Shown here: positions 26,601-40,051 of the stretch, in pieces
Layout: each line of letters begins with the position of its first letter
Numbering within the stretch: the first letter of the stretch is position 1
Assembly (NCBI GenBank): GCA_026413225.1
Contig: CM048557.1
Span: 65,710,987-65,774,986 of the forward strand
Origin: Otis tarda
Lineage: Eukaryota; Chordata; Aves; Otidiformes; Otididae
Direction of reading: 5' to 3'
DNA: 64,000 bases
Notes under the pieces: generated by a model
What the model was told of the DNA's origin: nothing
What the model saw: only the letters and a program-made list of their open reading frames with translations
Database searches by the model: none
Position numbers and translations under genes: made by a program

Positions 26601-27439
26601 CAACAGCATGTGGATGAGGAAGAAGTCAAAGCACTAAGAATAAATTACAAATATGCCACTAGCTGCACAGTTGTGATGGCTCTTCCACACCTCAGAAGCT
26701 GCTCCTTGCATAATTTCAAGTGACAAATACATCCATAAAACATCTGATTGAGTTTGAGTTGGTTAAAAGGATACTGTGCTTACCGGGAAGCCTAAGGTGA
26801 AACGTACACATGGAGAAAAACACTCTACTAGGAAACAGTAGAAGTTAAATTAAATATCAAACAGTATTTCAGGTTCAACACTTCTCCTTCATTAGCCTAG
26901 GTTACAGTGTCCATGGATACGTCATCAGTGCAATGATTGTTTCACCAATACAGGAACCATTTCCAAATTTCATTGTGCACTGAAATTCTGACACTTTCAG
27001 CTGACAAACTCAGAAAAATCCAAATGAAGGGCTGGATCCTGCGCGGTGCTTTCTTTCCGCCAAGAGTTGTGTGGGTTGTTTTCTTCACACTCCCCCTGCG
27101 CTCTCTCTCTTTGGGCCTCCACCACCGTGAGGGCAGTATCACGTCTCTTGGCTTGCAGGATGCTATTTCTGGAAACACCATCTTGCAGAAAGCCGCGGCA
27201 TGGAAGTTATGATTCATACATTTCATAGGAGCAGAAGTGTTAGTGAATTTGGGCAGGTGGCGGCGTGGCACCACGAGCGCGAGGTGGCATGACAGCTGTC
27301 AGCAGCCAGGAAAGTACGCTCCAGAGGTGCAAGACATGAAGAGTTACAAGCCCCTGCAGAGTTATATCCACTTACATCAGACCTGGGAAACTGGGCGTCA
27401 TAAGCACACTGACATTTAATGTTTTGCCTGCCATTTTCG
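23651..27439. other. noncoding sequence, no gene recognised
   Basis: No gene was identified. Open frames are at most about 135 codons, on both strands. A very strong acceptor-like pyrimidine tract runs about 26,024-26,074, followed by about 66 open codons and a possible donor near 26,219. The product has no recognisable domain, so it is noted only. The section 24,530-24,670 resembles non-repetitive regulatory sequence. Confidence 0.5.
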
Positions 27440-27739
27440 CAGCTTATATCACAAGAAACCGCTGTGTCCCCGCCGTCTTCTGTCTGAAATTTCTCCCTTC
27501 TTGGCTTCTGTTTGCCTCTCAACTCTGCCTTCGCCACCTCTCTCACTGCTTCCCACACCACCGCGCAGGCAGCACCAAGACATTACACCATTTCCCCCAC
27601 AGCCTTCCCCCTCCCCAGCCTTTGCCATTCCCTGTGCCGCCCCTGACGCCTGGCACTTTCTCCTCTCCTTCTTGCCAACACGATCGCCTTCTCCTTCCCC
27701 AGCTCCATTGCTTTCTCTCCCTCCCTCTCATTTTTAACA
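27440..27739 (+). other. polypyrimidine tract ending in acceptor-like TTTTTAACAG
   Basis: About 300 bp with a strongly pyrimidine-rich plus strand; some 60-base lines contain 46-49 C/T. It ends in TCTCCCTCCCTCTCATTTTT followed by AACAG, a textbook splice-acceptor shape. The complementary strand is a polypurine tract able in principle to form a triplex. No convincing exon follows, because stops occur soon in all frames or no donor is seen. Confidence 0.5.
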
Positions 27740-30700
27740 GTTTTAATGTAGAGATGCTTAAGCAGGCAGTCACAGCAAAACAGCAGCAAAAGTGCTTTGC
27801 AACATGACATGGTCCAAAGCATTTCAAACTTAAAATATTTTCTTACGTGATGAACTCCTCAGCAGCCCTTGCCCAGCCCTCCTATTGCAAATTGTTGAGG
27901 TTTGTAATAAATCACAGCTTCCACTAAAGCCAGAGCATGGCCCAGTCTCAGAAAGATGTTGGACCAACTCCACAGCTGCTTTCCAAAGCATCCATCTTCA
28001 CCTCACGCTTTGTGCTGCAAACAGGGTTTTCAAAACCTCTTTTTCAAGCTGCTCTAAAAGGAGTCTCTTATTCTGAGGAACAGTCCTAATAGGGAACTTT
28101 TCTCATATGATGGGAAGAATGGATGCTCCACTGTGGGCCAGGGGAGAGAAAACATCATGATGCACAAGAAGAGGGAGCCTGGAGGAATAGGAAGGGGAGT
28201 CTGACAGAAAGTGAGCGGCACAAAGAGGGTTAATAAACCTCCAAGAAAAGTCTAGCACAGAAGAGAAACCAGCAACAGCTACAAAAATTTGTGAACACCT
28301 CTCTTAAAAAGAAGGACTACCATTATGGACCACAGTGTCCCGTACAAAATGAGGTGGCAGTGAAGGATGCTGAGCGCTGCCCCGTCCCTCTCTGCCGTGC
28401 CAGCAGCTTCACAGCCCATCCCAGGCACAGTGCGATCAACAGCCGCAGGGCTTCGAGGGCCAGCACAGCACCAGCCAGCTGGACCCCATTTTCTGGTGAC
28501 AATCCACAAATCCTTCCCCTTCACACGTACAAGCCCATTCATCTCGCCATTCTTCATAGCGCTGGCCGTCTCTCGTATAAACACTGCGTAGTGTGTGTGG
28601 CGCGCTGCAATACTTTAAGGACGTTGGAATGCACTTTATCAGCACTTTTAAACACTGCAGCTTTATGAGGGGAGTCTGAAAATGTATTTACCATTCCAGA
28701 CTGCGCACAGATGTGCTTTTAATATAACATCCTGATGTTTTTCTTCTCTTCTCATGACCCCTTGCTGTCCAGGCAAGGGCGCTCGCCCTTCTTCATGCCA
28801 TCGGATGCTCCAAGAATTCTCCCTGGAGCACCAACCACCAGAGATTTCCCTGACTTGAAGCAGCTCCTTCACGACTTCTGCTGCTGCTCTTCTATGGGCA
28901 CTGTGACCTTTGCTTTATGGGGAGCCTCCTTAACCACCCGCGCTTGCCACAAGTCTGTTTCCTAACCAACGTCACCAGTATTTACATCTCTCCAAGGACC
29001 TTCCTCCTTCTGCACCAACCATGTGTGCAGAGCTGTTGATTGCTCAGTGCGCGGTGTGGCAGGTCATGAGATTGCCGTGGACAGACGGATGACCCGGGGC
29101 TCCTCTGGGCTCCTCCCAGGAGGCTGGAAACCAGAGATACTTGGGACTAAGGGGAAATGCCTCCTGTGGTGCTGGACGCACCATGTGCTCTGAGGCAGAA
29201 CCTTCAGGAAGGCTTTCTGGATCTCAGGAGCATGTTTGGCCCCCAGCCTCAGGCCTGCAGTAGTGAAAGATGAGCAATGAAAAATTCATCTTGGCTCTGC
29301 TGGTTGTAGTGGGTCAAGGGAAAGAAGCCCTTCCCAATTGAAGAAAAAAAAAAAAGGAAAAAAACTTCTAAAGGACAAGAAAACATGGGGAAGCAGGAAG
29401 GAAGAAGAACCTGCAGAAAGGACTTCCTTTGGGAAAAGTAAGAAGCACTTAAACTCATTTTCTCTAATCTGAGTTGCTGCTTTTACAGCTCTATTCAACA
29501 GAAGCCATTTCCCAGCTGTATTCTTCCACATCTGTGACGTCCCTTCTTGATATTTACTATTTATGCAGAGCCTCCCAGGTGTTTCACCAGCAGACCTGCA
29601 AAGGCAAAAACCCCTGATCCATCAGGTGCCAGCTCTCAGTGACTCACAGCGAATTGCTCATGGAGAAGCAGATGTTACCAGCCAGGATCTTCTGACTCTA
29701 ACATCCACTCATTTTCTGAAGAATGACATTTTGATTTTATACCCCTCTTAGTTTCTAAACTGGGAGCTTCATACCTCTTGGTTACATCTCCCTTTAAAAA
29801 CATTTCTTATCTTGGAGCAGTAGCAGGACCCCAGACAAATACACAAGCTGAAAAGAGAACAGAAACATTTTGTGCCAAGGAAGGATGGATGTAAGTGACC
29901 CTGGCTCTAATAACCATAGAAACAAAACACGCCGTACAAAAATGATTCACGCAGGTTTGAGGACTTGTGCTGGAAGGCAATAGCTTACTGCCTTGGAGGC
30001 AGGACAGCAAAACACTGCAATGAGAAAGCCAGGAGAGACGGGTCACAGAAGGAGTACAACTTGCCCTTATTCCTCCTAGGACCCAACTCAGCTGCCAGGA
30101 CCCCACGGTAGTGAAACCTCAGGGTGTACAACTGAAGCCACCATCATCTTTGCTGCTAACCTGTGCACACGTAGGTGTGCTGCCAGCGGTGGGGCTAAGC
30201 TCCTTCCCATGCATTCGGTCTCCACTGATGGCTAGAAACTGTGGGATGCAGGTTAAAACATGGCATGAAGGTCTGCATCCACATCTGTGTGCTAGGGATG
30301 GGAGGACGACAGCAGAGCCAGCCACCAGCCAGCACCTCTCCGGGTCTCAGATCCCTGCGTCCCCCAACTCACCCTGTCAGTTTATCCCGCAGGCCTGAGG
30401 CGATGTCAAAGACCTCCAGCCTGCAAGCTTTTTCTGAAAGACAATATGTAACAGATATTACACCCAGGCCGCTTTCTGCAAGGCTGTTCCACAGCACCGG
30501 TCAGCCCCCAGCCCCGAGTCTGCTCCCCCTTGTGCTGTGCACGTGTGGGACCTCCTCCGCTCTCCCCGCGTCTCACGCTAACTCCTCTCCAAACAAACAA
30601 ACAAAACCCACACATATCCCCCGGCACACTGTAAAACGCCTGAAACACAGCGATAGCATTTAATCCTCCTGGCAGCACATTACAGCGGCTTTCACGCTCC

Positions 30701-30814
30701 AAACAAGCTCCACATCGCCACAGCCTTACTTGTGAAATTATTTATCATGGGTTGGTTTATAAAGTCTTTTATAAGCTTTATATTGGCTAATAATGGCCTG
30801 GAGGTCTTACATCC
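27740..30814. other. noncoding sequence, no gene recognised
   Basis: No gene was identified. Open frames are at most 140 codons and overlap on both strands (for example 30,241-30,663 plus and 30,406-30,702 minus). A 12-A run lies at 29,344-29,355. Just before the next feature, 30,730-30,800 is AT-rich with TTTATAAAG and TTTTATAAGC motifs. Confidence 0.5.
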
Positions 30815-31027
30815 TCCGGCTTGACGGATTCCATGTTTACGAGGCTGGGAGCTCGACTCCTGGAGGAGATTTGCAGTCTGGAGCCGTGCTGTCTGCCCGA
30901 CCCGATGCGGTGAGTATCGTTCATGGAGCGAGAGATGCTCTGCACCTCGATCGCAGGGCTAGGCTGGGCACCGGCTGCCCCTGTCCCATGAGAAGAGGGG
31001 TCGCACACGGCTCATCCCCTCGCATCC
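30815..31027. promoter_or_regulatory. CpG-retaining patch with TATA-like flank and donor-like site
   Basis: About 16 CpG in roughly 210 bp, near the number expected from base composition, whereas most of the window is depleted. TATA-like TTTATAAAG and TTTTATAAGC motifs lie just upstream (about 30,758-30,777). A strong donor-like GATGCG|GTGAGTATC occurs at 30,911. On the minus strand an ATG in good context (AAACATGG) is followed eight codons later by GAT|GTAAGA. A promoter with a first exon, or a conserved element, would both fit; neither is proven. Confidence 0.25.
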
Positions 31028-31954
31028 CATTGGCAGTCAAGTGTTTTCCACTGGACATAAATCAGAGACGCGCTTGCATCCAACAGTGCCCCCAGATGAA
31101 GCAGGCGAGGCTTTTTGGAATGATGTTTTCTAGGCTGTTGTATGTCAGTTCTGGGTAACAGCCACCTCTTTGGAAACTATTGGAGAATTCCAGGAGTTTT
31201 CCAGTTGCTATCCACCTCGCATTCCCACCTCAGGTGGGATCCTAACCCAGGGAGCAGCTCTTCTCTCCATCACCCATGGGAGCCTATGGGTACATGATCC
31301 TTCCTTCATATCCCCTGGAAGGTGCAGATAAAGCCAGGCCTAAGAAAATGCACAGTTTGTTTATTCCAGCAGTCGATTCACAACCAATATTAACAGATGG
31401 GAAGCAGTGCAGAATAAAAACATTGTCGCTGGGTAACAAGCTGGTACCTTTTCACTCAATGACCTAAAATCTAGGTATGTTTATGACATTAGAGTCAATA
31501 CGCTGGGATTTGGGGCTTATAAAATAATACTCAGTTACAAATTACATGGTAGCTGTGAGATTAAAAGTCCAGAGATGCAGGTGATGGCTTTATCAGGGTG
31601 TTTCTGCTGGCATGTGTTTCTACAAGCTTATATATAAATGTAAAACAAACACTGTGTGGAAGAAGAGAAAGCTTTTCTACAATTTAATTTTTTATTGACT
31701 GAAATGGGGAAGAGAAATAAGGGAAAAGGTAAAAGCTTTTGTTCTGGAAAATGACTGCCGGCTTTGGAGAGATGTAACTGGCAGGCACCAGTTAAATGCC
31801 AAGTGTATTAAAAAAACCTGTTTCCAGCTAAATCTTAAAAATAGAAAATAAATAAAAGAAGCAAAAAGGCACTCACAAGAGTGCAATTTTTTTCTCTCTC
31901 TTTTTTCTTTTAATGGTGAGCTTTCTCTGTGCAGCAATAAGGAGACTGGATTCT

Positions 31955-31980
31955 CAATTCAGCATCAATTCAGCATCAAT
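31955..31980 (+). repeat. 11-nt tandem duplication (about 2.4 copies)
   Basis: CAATTCAGCAT occurs twice in perfect tandem, followed by CAAT, just upstream of an A-rich stretch. It is probably a replication-slippage duplication. Confidence 0.9.
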
Positions 31981-34900
31981 AAAAAATTGTAATGGAGAAT
32001 GGGCAAACACAAACATCCACCACAGTTACTACCTGAACACAGGGATTTCTCTTCTTGCTCCAAGGAGAGGGAAGGAGTCGACGTCCAGGGCTCCTGGGCT
32101 TGACCCAAGGAGTTGCAAGCAGTCAGCCAGCACAGAATTAAACAGCAAGAGAAAAGCAGATGCAAACACAGGCATGTCATGGCACAAGCGTAGGCAAAGG
32201 AGCTCAGTCGTGGCTCAAGAACCAGCAAAGTTTGCTGATCTGTACAAAGTCTGTGGTGTCAACTCCGGCAGCCCAGAAAATCTGTTTTAGCCTCAAAAGG
32301 GAGGGAGCAGCCACGGGTCTGTTTCTGCTGTCTGCTCTGCATGAGCTCTACAACACAGGGGAAAAAACCAGCCCGCAACACGGCCACATCGCGTGGTCAC
32401 ATCCGTGAGTTTTATGGCTCTTTCATACTCCCAGAGCCACCAAAGGAGGCGGGTGTACGAGTGCAGCTTCCCCAGCTGGCTGGGCTGATGCTGAGCGCAG
32501 AGCTAAAGGAGTTTCTTTGGGTTACCTGCCTACATGAGACATCCTCCTCATCTTTGCTACCTACCCAACACCGGCTGCCAAACAAACTTGCTGACACAAG
32601 GTGGGCGCTGATGAGATTTTGCAGTCCCACTCCCCTACTCTCTGCTTTTGTTACCAGCAATAGCACTTCATATTCACCGCAGAAACCAGATGGCCCCAAC
32701 ATGAACCCAGAGCATAGCAACCTCTGTTCTTTCCATTTTTCAAAACTTTCCATTCAATCTATTATTCACACAGGTCATTCTCTTGCAAGATTAAATGAAA
32801 ATGGTGGCATGCTCCTTTACCTGCTAGATAAAATTAGAGCTTTTATTGCACAGCATTCAGGCACCCTTCCCTTCCTCCAGGGGAAGTCACAAAATTGTCA
32901 CCAAGCTGCTTAAGCATGACGTCAGAGAGGATTTGGAAGAGACATTTAGGAGCAGGAGAGCAAAATATATTAACTGGAAGCTCATTCCAATGAGAAAAAG
33001 TAAGATGGTTTAAGTTGCTGATTAAAAAGTGTTGATTGAACAGTATAGCCAGCAGATGAGACAATGACATTTTCCAGGAGACTGGAAAATGCTTGGGGCC
33101 AACATCATACAGCACACAAGAGGAGATTCAGTCCAAGAGATTTAGACACTTCTGAAATACTGGTTGACATAAATATTTTCTCTGTTATTTGATAGCCAGA
33201 GGGCATTAAAGACCAAACTTCTATGAAGCTGGGAGATCTGGGGGATGCAAAAGGCACTCAACTAGGTGAAAGAGCTCTTCATTTTATACACTTTCTGAGT
33301 GCATAGAAGCTTCTCCAACTGCAGAGCTCTGACACTGATCTCCTTCAAACTCAGTGTCTAATACTACGTCTTCTAATGCCAAGTAGTGTTCAACCCACTC
33401 TTCGTTACCTCAGACAATCTTCCTCCACGTAACATGTCAGTCCCATGCTATCATTTTGGAACTGCTGGCCAGGTGCTTAAGGGCAGTGTTCTGGCACTCC
33501 CCACCATGGTCCACTGGCAGAGGAAGGAGCCAGGACTCAAGTGTCCTTGTAATGCACATTTACATGAAAGTCAGTCCTGCAATAAAATCTCTGTAATATA
33601 TTAGTCCTCCCTTCTGCTTTGTGGGCAGCTCCCTAAAATCTCTCCTTTGACCGCAGATCCCAAAAGAGATGCTCTTGACTGCCTTCCTTTTGCCTATCTC
33701 TTCAGTGTGGACTTGAAGTGCTGAAGTTATTTTCTTCCAAAGCTCCCAGTTTCATGAAGGAACACAGTAGGTCTGAGAAGCTGAAATGGGTCATTTACTA
33801 CTTTACAGCAAAAAAAAATGAGAAAGGAAACTGGAGCTGATGTTCCCAGACTTCCCAGAGCTGGAGTTTGCTGGAGGCAGTGGTGGCTTTGAGGTCCATA
33901 CATCCGGGGTACTCTGGCAACACAGCACAAGGAGCTGCTTGCACATAGGGTGTATAGTAAGGAGTTTCATGAAAAAATTAACCAAAATCCTTAAGCTAAT
34001 GGCTGGAAATAGCTAAGTGTGAGATGAACAAGATGAAGTGATAAGTTATTTGTATTTCTGCGGGACCTGCAGAGACTGCAGAAGAACAGGAGGAAATCAC
34101 CAGTCACCATGCATGGAGCAAGCTCACCGAAGCAGGGGATCACTGTTGCTGAATTGGCAAAGGGGAATCCAAGAGCTGAAGCTCAGGCCAATGTAGACAC
34201 AAGACTCCTGTTCAAATATTTAAGGCATGACCACAGTATGTTGGGTTTTTTGTCTCATATTGGCTGTTCAGAGCCTGGAAACATCTGGAAGCCAACAAGA
34301 ACTAAACCTGAGAGTCTGTCTTTTTTTGCCAGCTTTCCAGGAAACAGTCATTTCTGATTTCACAGTTCCAAGCTCAAGCTGTCACCAGTGTACAGCTCAC
34401 TATAAAACGAGGATAAGAGGTTCTTACGCTATTATCCAAATCTTTTGGGGAATGAGGGGAATGGAAGACAGGTCTTCTAGAAGATACAAATACTTCAATA
34501 GCTAAGTCAACTTAAAGAGCTTGACTGTGTCCCGGTCTCCCTTTTCCCCACCTGTGATGGGAGAAGAATTTGCTCTCTTCAGTTCTGCTGCCTCAGTCCG
34601 AGGTCTTCACTGAGGGGAGGGAAAAGCAGCACTGGGGTGTGTGTCTGCAGCCTGATCCTTCTCCCAGTTACACCAGCACCATGAGTGCTGGGATGAACGT
34701 TTCCTTTACCAACGAGGCTACAGGACAGGAAATACCACCATGGGAACAAATTCCAGCTGTGCCACGGGACTTACAAGACACTTGCTATGTAAGTGAAAGT
34801 CAGAGGCTCAGTATTTCCTTTTACCTCAGAAGGAGGGAGGATTGCTTCCCCTTCCAGCCTCACCTCCTTCAGCCACCACTTTCATCTTCATGTATCTACG

Positions 34901-36230
34901 GGGACACATTCAAAGTCACATCTGCCCTCCGAGGTCAGTGACGCCTGGTGAGGGCATCACAGGGCTCTCATCTGCGTTTCCCTGGCACGGACACCATCAG
35001 CAGCGCTGGTTAGCACCAGGGTGAGGGACACTGGGACAACTGTGAAATAACAGCTATGGCTTTGCACACCAGCAAGCTAGGCTCCCATCTCAGACCATAC
35101 AGACCACATGGCGTGGAAAGAGGAGCAAAAATCTGCCATGGTCACTGTTTCATCCTGTTAGCCGTAGATAAGAAAACTGGGTAAGATAAGTCTGGGTTTC
35201 TCCAGCTGCAAAACAGAGATGGTGATGTCTCTCTGTGCATTTCAGTCAAAACAGAGGTACCAACCATTTCCTACAGTCCTGCCCTGCAAGTGTTTGACAG
35301 TTTTTTCTTTGACTCCCCACAGTACTTCTGGGAAACTCATTTGTGGGACAGAAAGACAGCTCGTTTCTTGCTGTGCACCCTGCTGTGAGCTGGGATTTAT
35401 CCAGAGTGCATGTACACTGCCATCACAGCCCAGGGCATGTCGAGCCTTGGCCCTGAAGTGAGATGAGGGCTGCAGTGAACGCTGCCATAGCCAAACTGCT
35501 GGTACCCAAGCTGGCGAGGGGAGAGCCGGTTGAGACAAGCAGAACCTGACCTAGAACACACCACAATGAGAGATACCACAAGGCTGGTTTTGCTCTCAGG
35601 AACAACAATCTCCTTGGAGCATCTCTTTCTTTTCTGTCTCAGCCCTTCACATGTGGGTGCTGGCAGCATGGGCACAAGCAGAAGTCCCAGCACCACGGTC
35701 TCGGGCTGCCTCAGCACAGAGGAGGAAGCAAACACCAGCTAAACACACAAACAGATTTCAGACACAATTTCATTGTGGAGATTAAGAGCTAAGAGCAAAT
35801 CAAGGGGCTACTGGGCGAGACGTTACCATGCAACAGCAGTTCGCGTGCTCCTGGTCTCCCACCGATAAAAGAGAAGGAAGGCAAATTACTCTTCTGTCAC
35901 AAGCTAAGGATATCACACTGAGACTTACTGGGGCTCACCTTTCTGAGACAGAAAAAAAAGGGTTTTTTAGCAGCCTATCCTACAATAAATCATCAGATAA
36001 AGCGACAAACCTGAAACAGCAACTAGAATTCAGATGCAATTCTGATTTTTAAAACAGAGAGATGTTTCAAAGAATGAAGGAAATTAACTCAGCTGCCAAG
36101 GAAAGATGTGAATCTCTTGGGAGTCTTCAAGTAAAGAGTAGATTTTTTCTGGAGGAGGGCAATGGCCAAACCCTGGTTTCCAACATGAGCCCAGTGACCA
36201 GTGAGTGACTTCCACAGTCCCCACCAGACC

Positions 36231-36260
36231 AACATTTAAACAAGAGACATTTAAACAAGA
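36231..36260 (+). repeat. 15-nt tandem duplication
   Basis: Two adjacent 15-nt units of the form (A/G)ACATTTAAACAAGA differ at one base. The duplication lies about 110 bp left of the diverged CR1 copy. Confidence 0.9.
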
Positions 36261-36369
36261 TCCCTCTCTCTCTTACACAAAATAAGGAGATGACACTTGG
36301 CCAGACCTTTCCTGGAAGTGTCTGTGGCCATTTTGTGCCCCATTCAGCTGGTGGAAGCAGAGGAAAGAC

Positions 36370-36592
36370 AGAATAATTGAGGTTGGAGGGGACTTCTGGA
36401 GGTGTCTGTTCCAAGTCTTTGCTCAGGCAAAAGCCAGCTTAGAGCAGGTTGCTCAGGGCATTCTTCTAGCTGAGTTTTTAATAACTCCAAGGACTGAAAT
36501 CCATGCCTGTTTCAATGTTTGATCATCCTCATGGTGAAAAAAAAACTTCCCTAATACCAAATCAGAGTTTTCCTCATTGAAACAAGTGTCCA
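36370..36592 (-). mobile_element. old diverged CR1 LINE fragment, antisense
   Basis: The segment GAGGTTGGAGGGGACTTCTG matches the antisense 3' end of CR1. It is followed by a reduced TAGAGCAGGTTGCTCAGGGC part, CCTGTTTCAATGTTTGATCA, CCTCATGGTGAAAAAAAAAC, and AATCAGAGTTTTCCTCATTG with AAACAAGTGTCCA after it. The internal part normally between these is shortened by deletion, and substitutions are many. It belongs to an older CR1 lineage than the copies at 20.8 and 53 kb. Confidence 0.8.
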
Positions 36593-38449
36593 GAGAAAGC
36601 AACTTGGAAGCCCGAGTTAAGCGTCGCTATCGCTGGAGATCACCTCAGCGGTGAGGACCATCGGCACAGACCCAATTGGGTTTGCGCTTCAGTGCGGGGT
36701 GAGGGAAGGGTCTTGCAGGACCACGCCAGCATCCCTCCCGCTTCTCCCCCAGGGCTGCTCGGCCCTTTCTGCTGATCGTAGCAAGCTGTTGTGTGGTCTG
36801 TGCAGGGAGGGTGCAGTCTGCCAACACTTTGCTCTTTTCAGCTGGCTTAATTATTCTCTCGTAATAACTCTTCCCCTTTTTCTATGAATAACAGATGATC
36901 AACACGGATTGCGTGGTGTTTCGAAAGCTGCTGTGTATGTCGAGGGAGCACTTTCCAGCCACCTTCCCCCACCTCCCCTCAGATCCAGGGGGGCTGAGCT
37001 CGCTCGAGTGACTCCAGAGTCCTAACTTCAACAATGACAGTGTTGCCAATACCGATATTAAACTAAATGCTTTCCATGTTGGGGCACAAGTAACAATAGT
37101 CAATATTTTGGCGAGGCTGAATTACAGGCAGCAATTGCAACAGCTGCCTTCGGTTTTGGCTCTAACACCCTGCTCCCCAGTGAGGTACAATGCACCATTT
37201 GATGAATTCCACACTCTGTTCTTCAGTTACAGTTTATTAAAAAAGATGGATTAAAACATTGACACAACAGCGGCCACAGGAATATTTTTCCAGCAACATC
37301 ATCCCAGAAGGCTTTGGAGATGCAGAATTGTGTCTAAATTGGGACACCATTCATATGCAGTTTGAACTGGTGTTCAGAAAGCCAATGCTTAACTGTTAAA
37401 GGAGTATGTTGTTGTAAAAAAAAAAAAAAATCTATGATGTCCTCTGTGGGCTCAATATTGACATATGTCATTACAGATATGGTAAAGTCTGAGAAGCACC
37501 TTTTGAGCTTTGAAATCAAAGTATAGAGACCAGCAAGACTTGGAAAAACATTGATTCATTGATTACAAACAGCTGGTAGACATCACATGTGAGTAGCAAG
37601 ATCTGCACGGAGTTCAACAAGTTACTTTTCCCACTGCGCTGCCCGGATGCAGAATTCAATGCAAGTTGCACAGGAGTTGAATGGCCGTTCCACGAGACAC
37701 ACCTTTACCTGCCCCACATGTATGAATCCTGTGTCCCATTTTATGAACCCCCAGGTCATGGCTTTTACAGAAAATGTGAGACACTGTGACTATAATCCAG
37801 GCTTTAATGTCATGGAAAAATAATTGTGAGTAATTGAGTTAGTTCCACACAATGCCATGACAAGTTACAATTCAGGAGGAGACAGGGAAATGGTGGGAGC
37901 TGAAGTCAACACAAGCCAAGAGGCGGCAACACACCCCCATCTGAGCTGAAATTCTCCTTGTTCACCCCCTCACTTCTCCTGCTGAGCATGCAAAATTGTT
38001 CAGGAGACCTTAGCCAAACCATTTGGTGCGAATGAAGACAGAGTGCAGACATCGAGCCTTCAGAGCTGGGGATTTGATTTCTGCTGCACTGGGGAAGCCC
38101 AAGTCCAGTTGTCTACTTGCATGCCACGCCAATAATCTGGCCGCTATCAAAGAGGTGAGGGCACTCACCAGTCCCGCTCAGCCCAACATTTCCCCGCAGT
38201 TGAGATGTTCATCCTTTGGAGGACTCCAGCAGAGGGATGCGTCTCCAGCAGAGACGCATTCCTGCACACTGCACCAGCTATCATGGGCATCAGCTCTTCC
38301 CTTTTATAAGGAAGCCACACATCTCCAGTGCTGCGAAGCCATTCAGCCAGGGTCAGAGACTGAAGGGTTAAGCATTAACCCAAGTATATGCCAGATTTCA
38401 AATTAACTAGCCAGTGTGAAAAGGAACTTGAGCTCCTACATGCATTTAA

Positions 38450-38760
38450 AATATTCCCTGTGCAGCTTGTCCGCCAACGCTGCTGAAGGACTGCACGGAG
38501 CCGCCGCAGTGTGCCGGCCATTGTGCTGTGGCCAGACCTCCTGGAGAACATTTGCTGTTTCTCTTTTCCTTGGTACAAATCCCAGCTTTGCCCCGAGAAA
38601 AAGCGCCTAAAAAAGAACATTTCGCAGCATTCCACTGAGATGCGTCAAAGCTGCGGGGCTGCTGCTTGCTGGCCGGCAGCCGGCGTGTGCTGTGGTCAGC
38701 CGCAGAAGCCGTGATGAGGTGACAGTGGCAACGAGAGGGTTCGCAAAGCACTGTGCATGC
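38450..38760. promoter_or_regulatory. CpG-retaining patch (candidate regulatory)
   Basis: About 18 CpG in 310 bp, an observed-to-expected ratio near 0.8 by hand count, against a depleted background. No TATA box, first exon or open frame of note is attached. It may be unmethylated in the germ line, or it may be a decayed GC-rich sequence. Confidence 0.2.
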
Positions 38761-40033
38761 TGTAGGGGCAGACAGGGGAAGGGCACCCCTGGCAGACTTG
38801 TTTCAGATATTTCTTTTCAGGACTCACTACTTTGTCCACAAACCCCTGCAGGGGAGCCTTCACCAACGCAGCCCCTCCACTATGAAGCAAGGAGCTGAGG
38901 CACCTCTTGCCCTCCCCAGTCGTGCTTTCCATTTTTGTCACTAACATATACAGACATGTGCTAACACCCTATCCTTTGGGGAGCTGGCCTGGATTTTCCA
39001 AAATCTGTCCTCACACCAGAGCGTGTCAGAAACCACTGGCAGATGTGGGGAGGAGTGGGTGTGGAAACCATTCTGCATTTCATCTGCCTTTGTGCTTTTG
39101 CATTTGCTGTGAGGGCATGCACGCAATCCCCAGATACTCCTTCTTAAATTGAGATTTAAAATATTTTGTTCCACATAGGCTCCCAACCTACCATAAGAGC
39201 CCTGCTCCTGCATTTATTTGAAAAATAGCTTGCACATAAGGGATCTTTATTCTGAAGCTATGTGTGTTGTGTCCCAAAGCTGGGTTAACAAAAGGATGCT
39301 ATCTGCAGAAGTGAGTAAATATTTTCTCTGAATGGGCACCACGGGAGTCCTTTCCGCGTTCCCTCCCAAAACTAGACAGATGTGCTTCAGTAGCTCAGTA
39401 CCAACCTTCACAGAAGGCAGATTTCCGAGAGCGGCTGTTGAATGCTGCAGACAAGCCCGCTTGAAGACAAGAGGTAAGTGAAGATAACAGCAGTAACAAC
39501 TTCCAAGACTGATCCCATCCTAAACAAGCCAACCTCCCATCTTATCTATCTCACCTTGGCTAACCCTGCTCCTGCCAATGGGCCAGTTCACTGGCAGGCT
39601 CAGTTTCCCGAAGCCAAGGTCTACTGGAGCCCAAGCCCCTTCCCTGGGAGCAGCGTGAGGGTATAGATATCCCTCCCATCTAAACCAATTCCTGCGGATG
39701 CACCCAGCCCAGACTTCCAGATGTGTCAAGCAGAGCTCCATCCTACAGGCTTCCTGCGATGGGAACAAGGGCTTTTCATTACTGTACAAGGAAAGAAGTA
39801 ATTTGCTTTGCTTGCAGCTTCAGCCAAATCAGACCACACATGCAGAAGTTTGGGGTTTACATTAGCATAGCTCCACTGGCTTTTGCCAGATCATAACAGA
39901 TGTCCCCCATGTCTACGGCAGGTTGAGCACAAGTCAAGCCCCAAAATAGCACAGATCTCTAGCAGTCTGAAGACAAAAGTTAATTCTTCCAGCCCTTTTA
40001 CCATATGTTGTATTTTGGCATGTAACATCTTGC

Positions 40034-40051
40034 GGGGGGGGGGGTGGGTGG
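40034..40051 (+). repeat. G11 run followed by TGGGTGG
   Basis: Eleven consecutive G, then T, GGG, T and GG. The run has G-quadruplex potential on the plus strand and is prone to length errors in sequencing. Confidence 0.85.

Larger units (their letters stand above)
31028..36369. other. noncoding sequence, no gene recognised
   Basis: No gene is supported. The longest plus-strand open frame outside CR1 lies at 32,341-32,913 (190 codons), but one of that length is about what chance would give in a window this size. It has no domain or codon bias. An ATG in good context at 34,681 is followed by 36 codons and a perfect donor-like GTAAGT at about 34,789. This could be a first coding exon, but it is unsupported otherwise. 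Short tandem duplications lie at 31,955-31,980 and 36,231-36,260. Confidence 0.5.

Noticed and set aside
32341-32913. 190-codon plus-strand open frame, the longest outside CR1 context
   Set aside because: About one open frame of this length is expected by chance in a window this size. It has no domain, no codon bias and no splice or promoter context.
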